Both the position numbers and the translations under genes were made by a program. 64,000 nt of DNA from Dasypus novemcinctus (Eukaryota; Chordata; Mammalia; Cingulata; Dasypodidae), in assembly GCF_030445035.2 (NCBI RefSeq), contig NC_080677.1, positions 111,407,263 through 111,471,262 on the forward strand, in the 5' to 3' direction. The notes beneath the pieces are model-generated. The model had not been told where the DNA came from and did not search any database. It worked only from the letters and a program-made list of their open reading frames with translations. Each line of letters begins with the position of its first letter. Positions within the stretch are counted from its first letter, which is position 1. This document shows, in pieces, positions 46,525-56,745 of the stretch.

Positions 46525-46847
46525 GGGAAGCAGACATGGCTCAAATGATAGAGCATCTGTCTACTATATGGAGGGTCCAGGGTTCGATCCCCAGGGCCTC
46601 CTGACCTGTGTGGTAAGCTGGCCCATGTGCAGTGCTGCCACACACAAGGAGTGTCATACCACACAGGGGTGCCCCCCCCAATAGGGGTGCTCCACACTCA
46701 AGGAGTGCACCCTGCAAGGAGAACAAAAGACAGTTTCCCAGTGCTGCCTGATAAGGCAAGTGGATGCAGAAGAACACACAGCAATTGGACACAGAGAGCA
46801 GGCAACGGGGGAAAGGGAGAGAAATAAATAAAATAAATCTTTAAGAA
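46525..46847 (+). mobile_element. DAS SINE, older and diverged
   Basis: DAS head (GCAGACATGGCTCAAATGATAG, B box GGTTCGATCCCC) and body (GAGCTG-equivalent GTAAGCTGGCCCATGTG) with an AATAAATAAAATAAATC tail. An imperfect TSD (13 of 15 bases), AAATTCTATGGTAGA and AAATTATATTGTAGA, lies at 46,510-46,524 and 46,848-46,862. The shorter body and TSD mismatches mark it as older than the copies at 24.5 and 60.2 kb. Confidence 0.85.
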
Positions 46848-47049
46848 AAATTATATTGTAGAATCCACCCCTTTATTCACAGTAAAGAATAGAGAAATGA
46901 AAGTGCTCATCTTAGTCCATCATTTCTTGATGGATTCCAGGTTCCACTGCACAGGGACACCTTTTGTGGTTTCACATTCCATGCTAGTGTAGTAAAGGCT
47001 TTGAGAAGTCCTACAGCAAGGAATCTCTCTGTACTTTGTTTTATACCCA

Positions 47050-47160
47050 GGGTTTCTCAAGTTTATTTAACCATGGAAACTTTTTTGTGCGTAACACCTA
47101 TTCGCGCCCACAGAATAAACTTTGGGAACGTTTACTGTATTTTAATTACCTTCAGGAAAC
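47050..47160. repeat. Old MER fragment
   Basis: GGGTTTCTCAAGTTTATTTAACCATGG through AAACTTTGGGAACG; same family as 42,985-43,085. Confidence 0.5.
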
Positions 47161-47307
47161 AGGTCTGAGATGGAGAGAAAGAAAATGAACTCTATCTCTG
47201 CAATGTGAGCTGGCACCCCATGCAGGCTGGGTCAATTCTAAATCCTTGATGCCAGCCGCCCTGACACGCCCTCCTCTCACTCTCCACTCCCTAAATCAGG
47301 GATTCTT

Positions 47308-47515
47308 AACCAGAGGTCCACAAACCCCTGGGGGTCCATGGAAAGATTTCAAGGGATCTGTGAGCTAGAATTGAAAAAATCAATTTATGATCTTTATTTT
47401 CTCTGACCTTTATCTGAAACAGCATTTCCTTCACTTACGAATGTATACAATAAATTATAGCTGTACTCTGTGGTTTTCACCTGACTGGCAAGGGGTGTGT
47501 GGAACAAAAAAAGAT
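47308..47515. mobile_element. Old hAT-type DNA element with inverted ends
   Basis: GGATTCTTAACCAGAGGTCCACAAAC at the left, GGGGTCCATGGAAAGATTTC and GATCTGTGAGC in the body, and AAGATGAAGAACCCC at the right. The ends (GGATTCTTAACC versus GAAGAACCCC, inverted) mark a nonautonomous transposon of an old MER family. Confidence 0.65.
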
Positions 47516-48660
47516 GAAGAACCCCTCCCCTAAATGAAAGAAGTAACCACTTGTCAACCATAATTTGCTTACTTTCCCCCCTCGTGACCTCTGGGCCAAA
47601 GCCAAGGAATGATTTGCTCACCTCCTAGCTCTAGACCCCACACTATCAAGAGGGAAATCTCCCTGGACTCATCCGAGACAAGTTCAATGAGAATGTCAGA
47701 GGAAAAACTGGTCCTGAGTGAAGACCAGGGAAGCCTTTGGACAGCCATGGTTTTCCTTTCCTGAATTTCCTGTGACCTCCTCCTCGATTGCTCCTCACAC
47801 TTCATGGTGAAAATACCTTCCCTAAATGACGTCAGGAATTGACTCAGCTAGACCGTTTCAGCACAGGCTGCAGAGAAGACATCCTCTTAGCTAGTGATCT
47901 GTTTTGTGTTGGAGTGACAAAACATCCCAAAATCCAATTTGCTGTTGCGAATCCTGGTTCACGGAGGAGTCGCCCTGGAGGTGGAGAGAGAGGCGGAGTC
48001 GATCCAAGCTTAGGGTGGCTGAGACCCTGTGCATATCCAACAGTTTTCATCTTAACTTGCCTTTCCAATCTCCAGTTGCTGCCCCAGGGCAGAGGAGATG
48101 AAATTCCATATGTGCCCCTTCTAGCCACCTCACAGCAGAGATGAGAAGCCAAACAAATAAATGCGTGGACTAAAGGTTTGTCTTTTGGAGGTGGAGGGAA
48201 AAAATCACAAGCGCCTCACCCCTGCAGTTTTCCCAGATGCCCGGGTCATTGGGGCCAGGTGGGCCAGCTTAGCTCCCACCGGGCTGAGATAGCATTAACC
48301 AGCGTCACAGGCTCCCTCCGGGTCTCACTCCCCACAGCTCTGGGCAACACCTCACCTCAGCCCGTGCCGCCTCAGGCCCTGGTTATTTCCTCCATATGAA
48401 TGGGGACTGACAAAGAGATCCTACTGTACGACTCACTGTACAACTCACTAATCCCACCACACCACGCACAGCCCCTTTGCACCAACTTCCAGCGGTCCAG
48501 GTGCCCAGCATGGCATGACTTCCACAGGCAAAGATTTCTTCCCTGCCTCTGGACCCCAACATGTGGAACCCCAGAGCCAAGGAGGGGATGCACATCCCCT
48601 GTGAGCAGCATAATGGAAAGACGCCTTGACCGAGGGGGAAAAGACCATCCACCACAAAGC
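47516..48660. other. No gene seen
   Basis: Unique sequence with several overlapping frames of 65-109 codons on both strands (47,839-48,144; 47,844-48,152; 48,383-48,712). None has a recognised domain. Confidence 0.4.
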
Positions 48661-48664
48661 AACT

Positions 48665-48800
48665 GGGCGACCGCAGACATCTCACTTCAACTCTCTCAGT
48701 CTTAGCGCCCATACCATACCATAAATCACACCTGCCTCACAGGGTTATTTGAAGGATTAAACAAGAGAGTATCGTTTCTACGATACTAGCATTTCAAAGC
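48665..48800 (+). repeat. MIR fragment (plus)
   Basis: CTCACTTCAACTCTCTCAGTCTTAG, then CACCTGCCTCACAGGGTTATTTGAAGG and ATTAAACAAGAGAG match the MIR central to 3' part. Confidence 0.65.
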
Positions 48801-49179
48801 AGTCACTAGGGAGAACTAGACTCCTACCAACCTCATAAACTCAAACACTTCATAAACTAAAAACCCATTTACTTATCTTTTGCTTTTCCTAAAAGAAAAT
48901 GGGAGTTGTCAAATGAGGTAAGAGTGCCCATCAAGAACAGTTCTGCTCAGTATAACCTTCTCCTAGAATGATCCACTACCCACCAATGGCCAAGATTCAT
49001 CCCTATTTGATGAATGGAGAGTTCAAGACTCAAAGCATATATAGACTTGCCTGGACTCACAGTGTGAGTCCAAAGCAAAAACTAGAGCCAGATACTCTCA
49101 ACACTCTCTCCCACAAACCTCTCCCACAAACCTCCCAAGGGAGTGGCAACGCAGTTGACATGTATATTTCAGGAAGGCA

Positions 49180-49420
49180 ACGCAGCACAGCAGTGAAGAG
49201 TGAAATCAGGCTGCTCAGGGTGGAGACATGGCTGTTAGACCTTAGATTCCTTAACTTCCAGCATCTCTGTTTCCTCATGGAAGAAATGAAGATCATAATA
49301 GTAACTGCCTCCCTGGGTTATTGAGAAGAGTGAATGGGCCAAACTGTGTGAACTACTTAAATGGAGCATGATGCAACTAAGTGCCCAATGAATGCTAGCC
49401 ATCATCAGCATGAGAATCAT
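49180..49420 (+). repeat. MIR SINE (plus)
   Basis: It follows MIR from 5' to 3': GCAGCACAGCAGTGAAGAGTGAAATCAGG, TCCTTAACTTCCAGCATCTCTG, TTTCCTCATGG, GATCATAATAGTAACTGCCTCCC, and TTAAGTGCCCAATGAATGCTAG-like sequence at the end. Confidence 0.8.
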
Positions 49421-52400
49421 CATTTTCCATTCATTGTTTTCACAAGAACTAAAACCATTTCTAATGTCCTCACAGCCTCTTCCCTGGGAAGCCTGATGCC
49501 ACGTGATCACGAACAGCAGGAGCACGCAAGGATGCAGGAAGTTTTTCTTCCAAGCTATTTCAGAGCAAGCAGGGAAGCAGCCTGCCTGCTCTGGAACAAG
49601 GCCTCTGCTCTGGGCATTAGGACCCCCTGCCTTCTCTCTCTTTCAAGATCCATCTCTTATTACTTAGCAGCCGAGCCCCCTTCAGTCTCTCTGCTGACTC
49701 CACCTTCCTGCCACTGCTAGAGTGCTACGGCCTGGGCAGGCAGGAGAGAGGAAGGAAGAGGGAGTGTCAGGATGAAGAAAGGGGAGCAGGTGCAAGTTGA
49801 GGGCAGGGAGAGGCAGTGTCCGCAGGGCTTGTGTGGACCAAGCATTGCTCAACAGAGCCCATAGGGCAATTACCCTAATCATGTGCGTCTCCCAAACAGC
49901 CCTTTGATTTATTAGCACAACCATCTTTTTAAAATGCCGCTCTTAAATATAAATAACACTTAGTCATCCAGCTGTCGTTAAGTTCATGTTATATTGATTT
50001 CTTGGAGTGCCACAAATTTGAGGGCGAATGGGCTGGCGGATGTGTGCACAAAGCCAAGAGGTGGATTAGCAAATGTGTGGGGGAGGGGTGGGGTGGAGAG
50101 AGGGACTTGGGGGAAGAAGTGGGGGGGAAGGGAGGGTAATGACGGCTGCTCAGCAACCCCAGGGTTTGAACCAATTTCACATCCACTACCGCCTGAACAC
50201 ACTTGAGAAGAGGGGGGCAGTGCCTAAGGACCAAGGGCACATCATCCTGATGGGGTTTTCTGTAACGCTGCCACCCCATCAGGATCCATCCGACAGCCGC
50301 TCCAACAGGTCTCCAGTGTGGCTTTGTTTATATAGTGCCTTTTCAGGGTGAGGGCGAGAGATGCCGCCAAGAAAAGCCTCCGAGCTCGTAGCTAGGGGGA
50401 GAGAGATTCTCCAAGATTTCTTTGCGTCAAAGCCTGGTGATAACTAGGAGCTGAGAGCAGTTAATGACCCACCCCCGCACCTGTCCTCACTTCAGGACTG
50501 CTTCCTCCCTAGAAGATCCCCAACTTAATTCTCAGCATCTTTTATTGTGATTAAAAGGATCCGGAGGCCAAGTGTAGGCAGACCGTGCCAGGCAGATTTC
50601 CCTGTCTGCAGGGAGCAGCAGCAGGCAATAGAGAGGTGCAGAGGAGGAGAAAGGAAACAAGTTGGCTGGCTCGGATTGCTCCGGAAACGTTTACCGAGTG
50701 TCAGTGGGCATCCAGGATGAAGTCCGGGGAGGGCAGAGGACAGCCGGGAGTGTGGGACCCAGCAAGAAGGAACAGCTTGTGGGCAACCCACGCCTAGTGC
50801 TCACAGAAGAGCCGCCTAGAGCACAATCAACCAACAGTGGTGTCTGCTGAACAGAACCATTCTTCCGCGGCTGGGGTTTTCCTGGTGTGCCTCCTTTCCA
50901 CGTGATGATAGGCCCTGAGTACTCAAAAGCAAAGGCGCAGAGAAGTGGTAGAGAGAGAGAATGGCAACATGACATGCTCCAGGGCTGGGCAAGAAAGCCC
51001 GGAAAAATTAGATGATTTACACCTGGCTTTACACAGATGTTAATTAATGCCTGCCTTGTCCTAGAAACCAAATTGGTACCTAGTGCTAAGTGCAGAAAGT
51101 GCAGAGATTTTTTTGAACCCAGATGCTCTGCTTATAACCAGCATAATGACTGTTGGCTTTGCATTAAAATGACAGATCCTGAGCTGCAACTATATGAGAA
51201 GGGAAGAAGGTGGAAAGGAAAGCAGAGATTGGAACAGAGATCTAATAGGGAAGATACACAGATATTTAAGGATGGTCTGAGTGCCAGTCTTTTGGCCCTT
51301 CCAGGTCCCCTCAGGGAATGTTTACCTTGGAGGCAACCACAGTCCTGGTGCCCGCTATTTCTGTTAAAAAGCCATGTACCACCATATATAGATGTAGGAC
51401 TTCCCTGTCCATGCAATGGAAGAGCATATGTGTGGAAATGGTCCAGTTCTTCCACTGCCCAGAAGACAGAGGTGGACCCCTTTGTCACACAGGGTTAGAT
51501 GAGCTGACCAGGGATGGCCAGGCTCTGCAAGATCCTGTGTGTGTATATGGATACACGTGTGTATAGGCACACCCACCATTCTTAAAGAGAAAATAATGCT
51601 TTTCCCCTACCGGGTTCTCCCCATTGTGAGAGCTTTGCTTTTTTCCATCCATTCTTTTCAATCAATCAAAGGGCAGCTCAAACAGCACACAGCAGGAATA
51701 CAATCTCCCTCCCAGGGCATCTGCTCCTCTCCTCCTCAGCATAGACAGAGACCTTTCAAGAGCTGAAAAAGTTTGAAAATAACATAAGAATGGATGGAAA
51801 AAGTCCTTTATTTTAGTGTCCAGCATCGGGATTTACAGAAAAGTCCAGGATCCTGTGCCCAGCACTGAGTCTCCTTTGTTTGAAAGAGTATTTGCTCCTT
51901 TCCCCTAATGATTTGGAACACACTCAACATATTTTTCCCACTGGTGGGTCTGTAGGACCCTGCACACATGATCTTGTATAGAAGGTACAAGCTTTTCCAT
52001 TTCTTGTTCGGTTGCCCAACAAGCTATGCCAACAGGGGACAACTAGACAAACATAAAAATGTGCCGTATAGACGTGTGTATACACATACACTCAAATCCA
52101 CAACTATTTTCTGTTTGATCTTACATTCTCCTCACTCCAACTGAACTGAGCCCAGAATGAATTACTTTTTGACCCCCAGATGGGAACTGTGAAGAAACCT
52201 TTTGGAACCCCAGCCACCTCCTACTTTCTCCAGAAAAAGTTGGAAAATGAGCAGCCTGTGGAACTATAGACAGGAAGAGAAGGAAGGAAAGGCTTTAGAG
52301 AAATAGAACCTTGAACCTCAGGCTTCCAGTGCATCTACACTATCCCTGGCAAGCAGCCTCTGGGGGATGCCTTCCTTGGTTAGAGGGTGGGCACTGCGGA

Positions 52401-53190
52401 TGTGGTCATGAGAGAGCGAACCCTCCTGTCTTCCAGGGGTACAGCTTCCTCTCTTCCCCACTCAGTTCTTTTTCTCAAACATACACCTCTAAAGGCTTGT
52501 GCGGGCGTTAGCAGGGGCCAGGAAATGAGCAGCCCCTGCTTCCACTACAGTGCAGAGGGATGGGAAGGGGAGGGAGCTGAGGGAGAGGCGTAAGTCCTGG
52601 GTGCCCAAATCCTGTCTGCTTGCTCTTTTCCAGAGACTGGGGATGGGAATAGGTCGTACCTTTTAAGGAGGATCTGAGCCCAAACCCTCCTTAGACAAGC
52701 AATGCACACACAGCGTTGCTTAAGCGCCTTCCTGCCTGAAATCTCGGCACATTCCCGCGGAAGCGGAGCCACGCTTCAGAAAGGCAGTAGTGCTGCCTCT
52801 TACTGGGGAAACGCAGTGCCTGTTTCCTACCCACCGCCCTACAGAACTGCAGCCCCATCCACCTATGTGGCCTCCTCCCCGCGCGCCAGGCCACCACTCT
52901 CTCCAAATATATATCTCAGTATCTGTCAATCTGTGTGCCACTAAAATCCTAGGGTGTACAAAGACCACTGAGCAGAGATTACACTGGGCGGGTCTCCCAA
53001 GACCTCCCATTACTTCCCTCGTTTTTAAAAACAGCTACGGATGAAAGGGGCCGGGAACTGAAAAATCACTCCCTCAGCCTCCCCGGGTGGGAGAGAGATC
53101 CAGTAATACACAGAATCCTAGTCTGAAAGTCCTGGTTCAGCGAAGTCTGAGTTGGGGAGCATCAGAGGAGAAAGAACATGGGAAATACCT
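49421..53190. other. No gene seen; GC-rich flank of CpG island
   Basis: Unique sequence leading to the CpG island. Overlapping frames at 49,989-50,351, 50,691-51,498 and 52,691-53,010 have no recognised domains. The AT-rich stretch at 49,860-50,010 (GATTTATTAGCACAACC, TTAAATATAAATAACACTTAG) has no repeat hallmark and may be regulatory, but only composition supports that. Confidence 0.35.
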
Positions 53191-53274
53191 GCTCCGGCCG
53201 CGCTGCACCTACGCAGGTCTCCAGGTGGGACGTGGGCAGGTGCGTGTGCGCGGTGTGTGCGGGTGTGTATTCCT

Positions 53275-53300
53275 GCGTGCGTGTGTGTGTGTGTGTGCAC
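53275..53300. repeat. (GT)n microsatellite
   Basis: GCGTGTGTGTGTGTGTGTGTGCACG, a short GT run at the left edge of the CpG island. Confidence 0.9.
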
Positions 53301-53428
53301 GCGCAGTGGGCTGGCTCGAGGGTAGCCGAGGACTCCCCGGACCGACCCGGCTATTTCCGCCCTTGTTGCCCTCGCCGCCTGCCCGGCCCCCTTGGCCGCA
53401 GCCCGGGCTCCTGCCCGCCCGGCTCCTT

Positions 53429-53436
53429 ACCTGCAG
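53429..53436 (-). other. Candidate splice donor, minus-strand first exon
   Basis: On the minus strand the sequence is CAG|GTAAGG, eight of nine consensus positions, with the exon edge at 53,431. A minus frame starting at 53,724 stays open to this edge (294 nt, 98 codons, phase 0), beginning MLGIFPHSRTFLLDITPT and ending LPLKEGKRRLQ. A shorter ATG nearer the donor (MRRSR then stop) could be an upstream ORF. The exon is more likely untranslated than coding, and this frame is not recognised. Confidence 0.5.
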
Positions 53437-54719
53437 GCGCCGCTTTCCCTCCTTCAGCGGGAGCGCCGCATTGACACTGCAGATGGAGCCTGTGCCGCTG
53501 CCTCTCGCCCTCCTCTGAACGTGTGCGTGTGCGCGCGTGTCTGCTTCCTCCAGCCCCAGCCCCGAACGCAAATACTCCACCGAGGCACCGAGAACCCGGG
53601 AGAAGGAAAGGACAAGCTCAGGGGTAAAATCAGAACCTTCGGGTCTTGACAGCTCCTCTTCCACGTCCAAGGTGGGCGTAATGTCCAATAAAAAGGTCCG
53701 GGAGTGTGGAAAAATTCCAAGCACCCCTTACCTCCACCCAGCCCCGGAGCCCGAGCACCAACGGCGGCTCTCGGGGTCTGCGCTGGCGCCGTGGGGCTGG
53801 CCCCCTTCGTCCCCACCCCCACGGGCTGAATGTCCTTGATGCCAAGCGGGCACGGCGGCGTCACTCCGCGCCGCCCATGCTCTCCCGGTCCGGCCGCTGC
53901 CCTGGCGCGGCAAGTGCACGGGGGACCCGCCGGGGAGCGCTCTCGGCACCTCTGCGCGCCTCCCTGGGCAGCGGCGGCCGCCCCCCGGCAGCCCGCGGCC
54001 GGCAGCGCCGCTGCTGCCTCCGCCCCTGCTTGGGGACTCGCCGGGCAGTGCCAAGGAGCCGGGACTGGGGGGCCGCGGGAGCCGCCGGCTGCTCCCCGGG
54101 GAGGCGCGGGGCTGCTGCGGTGGCGGTGGCGGCGAGCGCTGCGGCGGCGGCGAACGCGGCTGCGGGGCGAGCTGGGCCTCCCGGGCGGCCACCGAGCCCC
54201 TTGGGCAGGCTGCGCGCAAAGTTTGCAGGGGGCAGGGAGCGGGGCTGCCGCTGGCTCGGCTGCCGCCGGAGCTCCCGGGCTGCCTGCTGCCGCCGCGGCT
54301 CGCTGCTGCTGTGCTTTGAAGCCCGGCCAAGCGCTGCAAAAACTCCAGCTGCCTGGCACTCTCTGGGTCCTCCTCTCCTCCCTCCCGCCCTCCCTTCTTC
54401 CCTTTCTCCCTCCCTCTCCTCGCCTCCTCCCCTCCCCGCCGCCGCTGCTCCCTCTCTGGCTCGCTCTCGCTGCTGCCGTGGAGCTCGCGGCCGACAGACA
54501 CCCAGACCGAGGGAGAGCGGATGGCAGAGGGGACAGGGGGCGCCTCCACCGCACGCTCCCACTCGCCGCCACCCGGCTCTCCTTCTCTCCCCTACATGGA
54601 CGTTACCTGACACCCCATGTAGTCCCCTCTGCCCGCACGGAGCCACCGTGCCAGTGACGATGTGGGGCAGAGAGTGATGCACCCATGGTGAAGGGGGCGC
54701 ACTGCGCGCACTCAGCTGC

Positions 54720-54733
54720 CTAGGAAGGTGAGC
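54720..54733 (+). other. Candidate splice donor, plus-strand exon
   Basis: TAGGAAG|GTGAGC, with the exon edge at 54,727. The preceding sequence (54,661-54,727) has short ATG-led frames that stop before the donor. This is a moderate-quality donor and could mark a divergent transcript. Confidence 0.3.
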
Positions 54734-55829
54734 ACGGGGCGCTGACGGTCGGAGGGACCCTCAAGTGTTCAGCGCTGACACGGGCACACGCTGAACGCTA
54801 GGCATATACCCATTCCCAATCAGCACCCCGCCCCAGCACCGCCCCCCCCCACCCCCACCCCAGGCACCCTGCACTACACCAAATGACAGGAGGCTGGGAT
54901 GAGAGCCTATGAGCCTACAAGGGCCCAGTGCTTACAGCGCAACTGACTTTTCTGACAATGTTTATATTTTATATTAAGGGGCTGGCTTGGCTCCTCTCCT
55001 CTCTGAAACCCTAGATCCTAGAGCACAGGTAAAACAGGCCAATGCCAACATCAAGGCAGCTGGGAAAGTCCAAAGAAAGGCATCATGATGTGGCTCTGGT
55101 TTAGACAGTCACCTGGCAGGGAGGAAATATGCAAAGGGCAGTGGGCAGCCCTACTGCTGACACCTTCTCCTAGATCCTGCTAGGAATGTGCTCCACCCAC
55201 CAGGAGAAACCTAAGGGATCCCCCCACTTGTTTAGTCAGCGCTTTGCATAGCCCCCTCAGATCCAACCTTATCCCCATCCACACGACTGTCTCAGGGAAG
55301 TGGTACCACCAGCCAGTGGTGCCCACTAACTGCCTCCCCAGGTGTGTGACAATCAAGGATGACCCCATAAATAAGGTCATTGTTTTTGGTCTCCTCCCTT
55401 ATGTCCATTCTTCAATCTTACTTTTCCTCTGCATGGAACAACTTCCTGGCTATTACTGTCCCTCCCATCAAAACATCTCAGCACCTTCCTATTAGGTGGA
55501 AATGATTGACAACAGTATAAATTCTTACACCCCCAGAAATCAAAGCTATAAACTGAGTAGACTTTTTGAAACAAGCCATGAGCTGGCAAGTTTTACAGGC
55601 CCCAGGGTGAGCACCCTATATAGGTCAGGTTGGGTCCAGCTAGAGAGGTTTTGCTGAATACTTTACGCTCGAGAGGTGAATGCTTCAAGGAGATGAGCCA
55701 AGCCAGAGGCAGGGGGAAGCCAGATGCTGGGTATTTGTTTAAAGGGTATTCCAGGAGACAGAGTGGAGCCCTTTTAGCCTCTGGTTTTCTACTAAATATT
55801 GCACAGACCAGAAAGCAACAAGGAGTTAT
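54731..55829. other. No gene seen; C-rich run and LTR-like middle
   Basis: A C-rich run (CGCCCCCCCCCACCCCCACC) lies at about 54,840-54,860. The middle (55,170-55,640) has a TATAAATTC-like box at about 55,517 and CCTATATAGG at 55,615, and could derive from an old retroelement. No termini are established. Confidence 0.35.
54955..55060 (+). repeat. Left copy of diverged direct repeat
   Basis: Matches 55,830-55,940 in the same orientation: GTTTATATTTTATATTAA, GGCTCCTCTCCTCTCTGAAACCCTAGATCCTAGA and AGGCCAATGCCAACATC. The two copies are about 870 bp apart. Confidence 0.6.
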
Positions 55830-55940
55830 CTTATTATCTTATGTTAATACATTGATCTGGCTCCTCTTTTCTCAGAAACCCTGGATCCCAGACTCAAGAT
55901 AAAGCACACTAGGCCAATATCAGCTTAGTGTCAGAAGCAT
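55830..55940 (+). repeat. Right copy of diverged direct repeat
   Basis: GGAGTTATCTTATTATCTTATG, GGCTCCTCTTTTCTCAGAAACCCTGGATCCCAGA and AGGCCAATATCAGC correspond to the left copy at 54,955-55,060. Confidence 0.6.
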
Positions 55941-56500
55941 GGAGAAAAACATAAAATAGCTCGAAGCTGCTGCTTCATGGACACGCATCTGGGGCTAGGC
56001 AGGGCTGGGACTAGGGTAAGGCAACCGAGGTACCAAGGGTGCAAAATTGAAGGAGGCACTCACTCTCAGAGCTGTGACAGTCTTGCCTCCCCCTCAGTCC
56101 TGGCCCTGCCTCTAGGTATCTTCTCTAAAATTGCTGCACTGGACCATCACAGACCCTTCCCAGAAGTGACATAGCAGATAGCCCTGTGGAAAACCCTAAT
56201 GCACTACTTAAGGGGTATGATTTAATGAAAGTGGGGGAAATCCTTTACAATGTCTGTTTGCCACTCTGCATTCTGTGCATGCCATAAAAATGCTGAAAGG
56301 GAGGGAGAAAGTGAGAAAACAGCTCTGCTTCCATTCTCAGTCATTCTAGCATGTATTTTTAATACAACCTGATTGTCTTTTTTTCCCCTGTAGCCTGTGT
56401 GTATACATGCCTGCGCATGCGCACGTGCGTGTGTGTGTGTGAATATTGCTAGTGAGCGCCAGGCCCATTTCCTAATGAATGGATGGGAATTCAAAGTCCT
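55941..56500. other. No gene seen; short GT microsatellite
   Basis: Unique sequence with a short GCGTGTGTGTGTGTG run at about 56,425-56,442. Confidence 0.45.
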
Positions 56501-56514
56501 TTTTCTTTTTCTTT

Positions 56515-56745
56515 TTTAGAGGTGGCAATTCAAATGTATTTATTATTCTTTATCTCCTGCCTCGTGTGTGGTGTCGTTTATTTTCATTCAAAGAAATGAA
56601 TGCCATGTGGTGCCTGAAGAGTAATAATAGAGCCAAATGACAGGAAAGCAAAGAGCCAGACCGACAATGGGCAGGTAAGGGACCCCTGTCGATGGTCCTG
56701 TTGTTAACGGGGATGTCTGGTGAAGTGCCTTTCCCTTCCATTAAA
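56515..56745. promoter_or_regulatory. Candidate conserved noncoding segment
   Basis: Repeat-free sequence with AAATGTATTTATTATTC, TGTCGTTTATTTTCATTC, AAGAAATGAATGCCATGTGG and AGTAATAATAGAGCCAAATGACAGG. It is AT-rich with balanced motif content, as in many enhancers. It lies about 1.8 kb right of the CpG island. Only composition supports it. Confidence 0.22.

Larger units (their letters stand above)
53200..54730. promoter_or_regulatory. CpG island, likely promoter and first exon region
   Basis: About 1.5 kb of very GC-rich sequence dense in CG dinucleotides, with GGCGGCGGCGGC- and CGCCGCCGC-type runs. A long purine/pyrimidine-asymmetric tract (CCTCCCTCCCGCCC-like, 54,370-54,450) is typical of the edge of a promoter. 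The large open frames on both strands (up to 372 codons on minus, 323 on plus) reflect low stop frequency in GC-rich DNA and match no known protein. Exon-edge signals on both strands suggest bidirectional initiation. The gene is not identifiable from this sequence. Confidence 0.8.

Noticed and set aside
53454..54682. Very long open frames on both strands in the CpG island (372 and 273 codons minus, 323 and 275 codons plus)
   Set aside because: They overlap each other in several frames, are dominated by Ala/Gly/Pro/Arg low-complexity and match no protein I know. Stop codons are rare in such GC-rich DNA.
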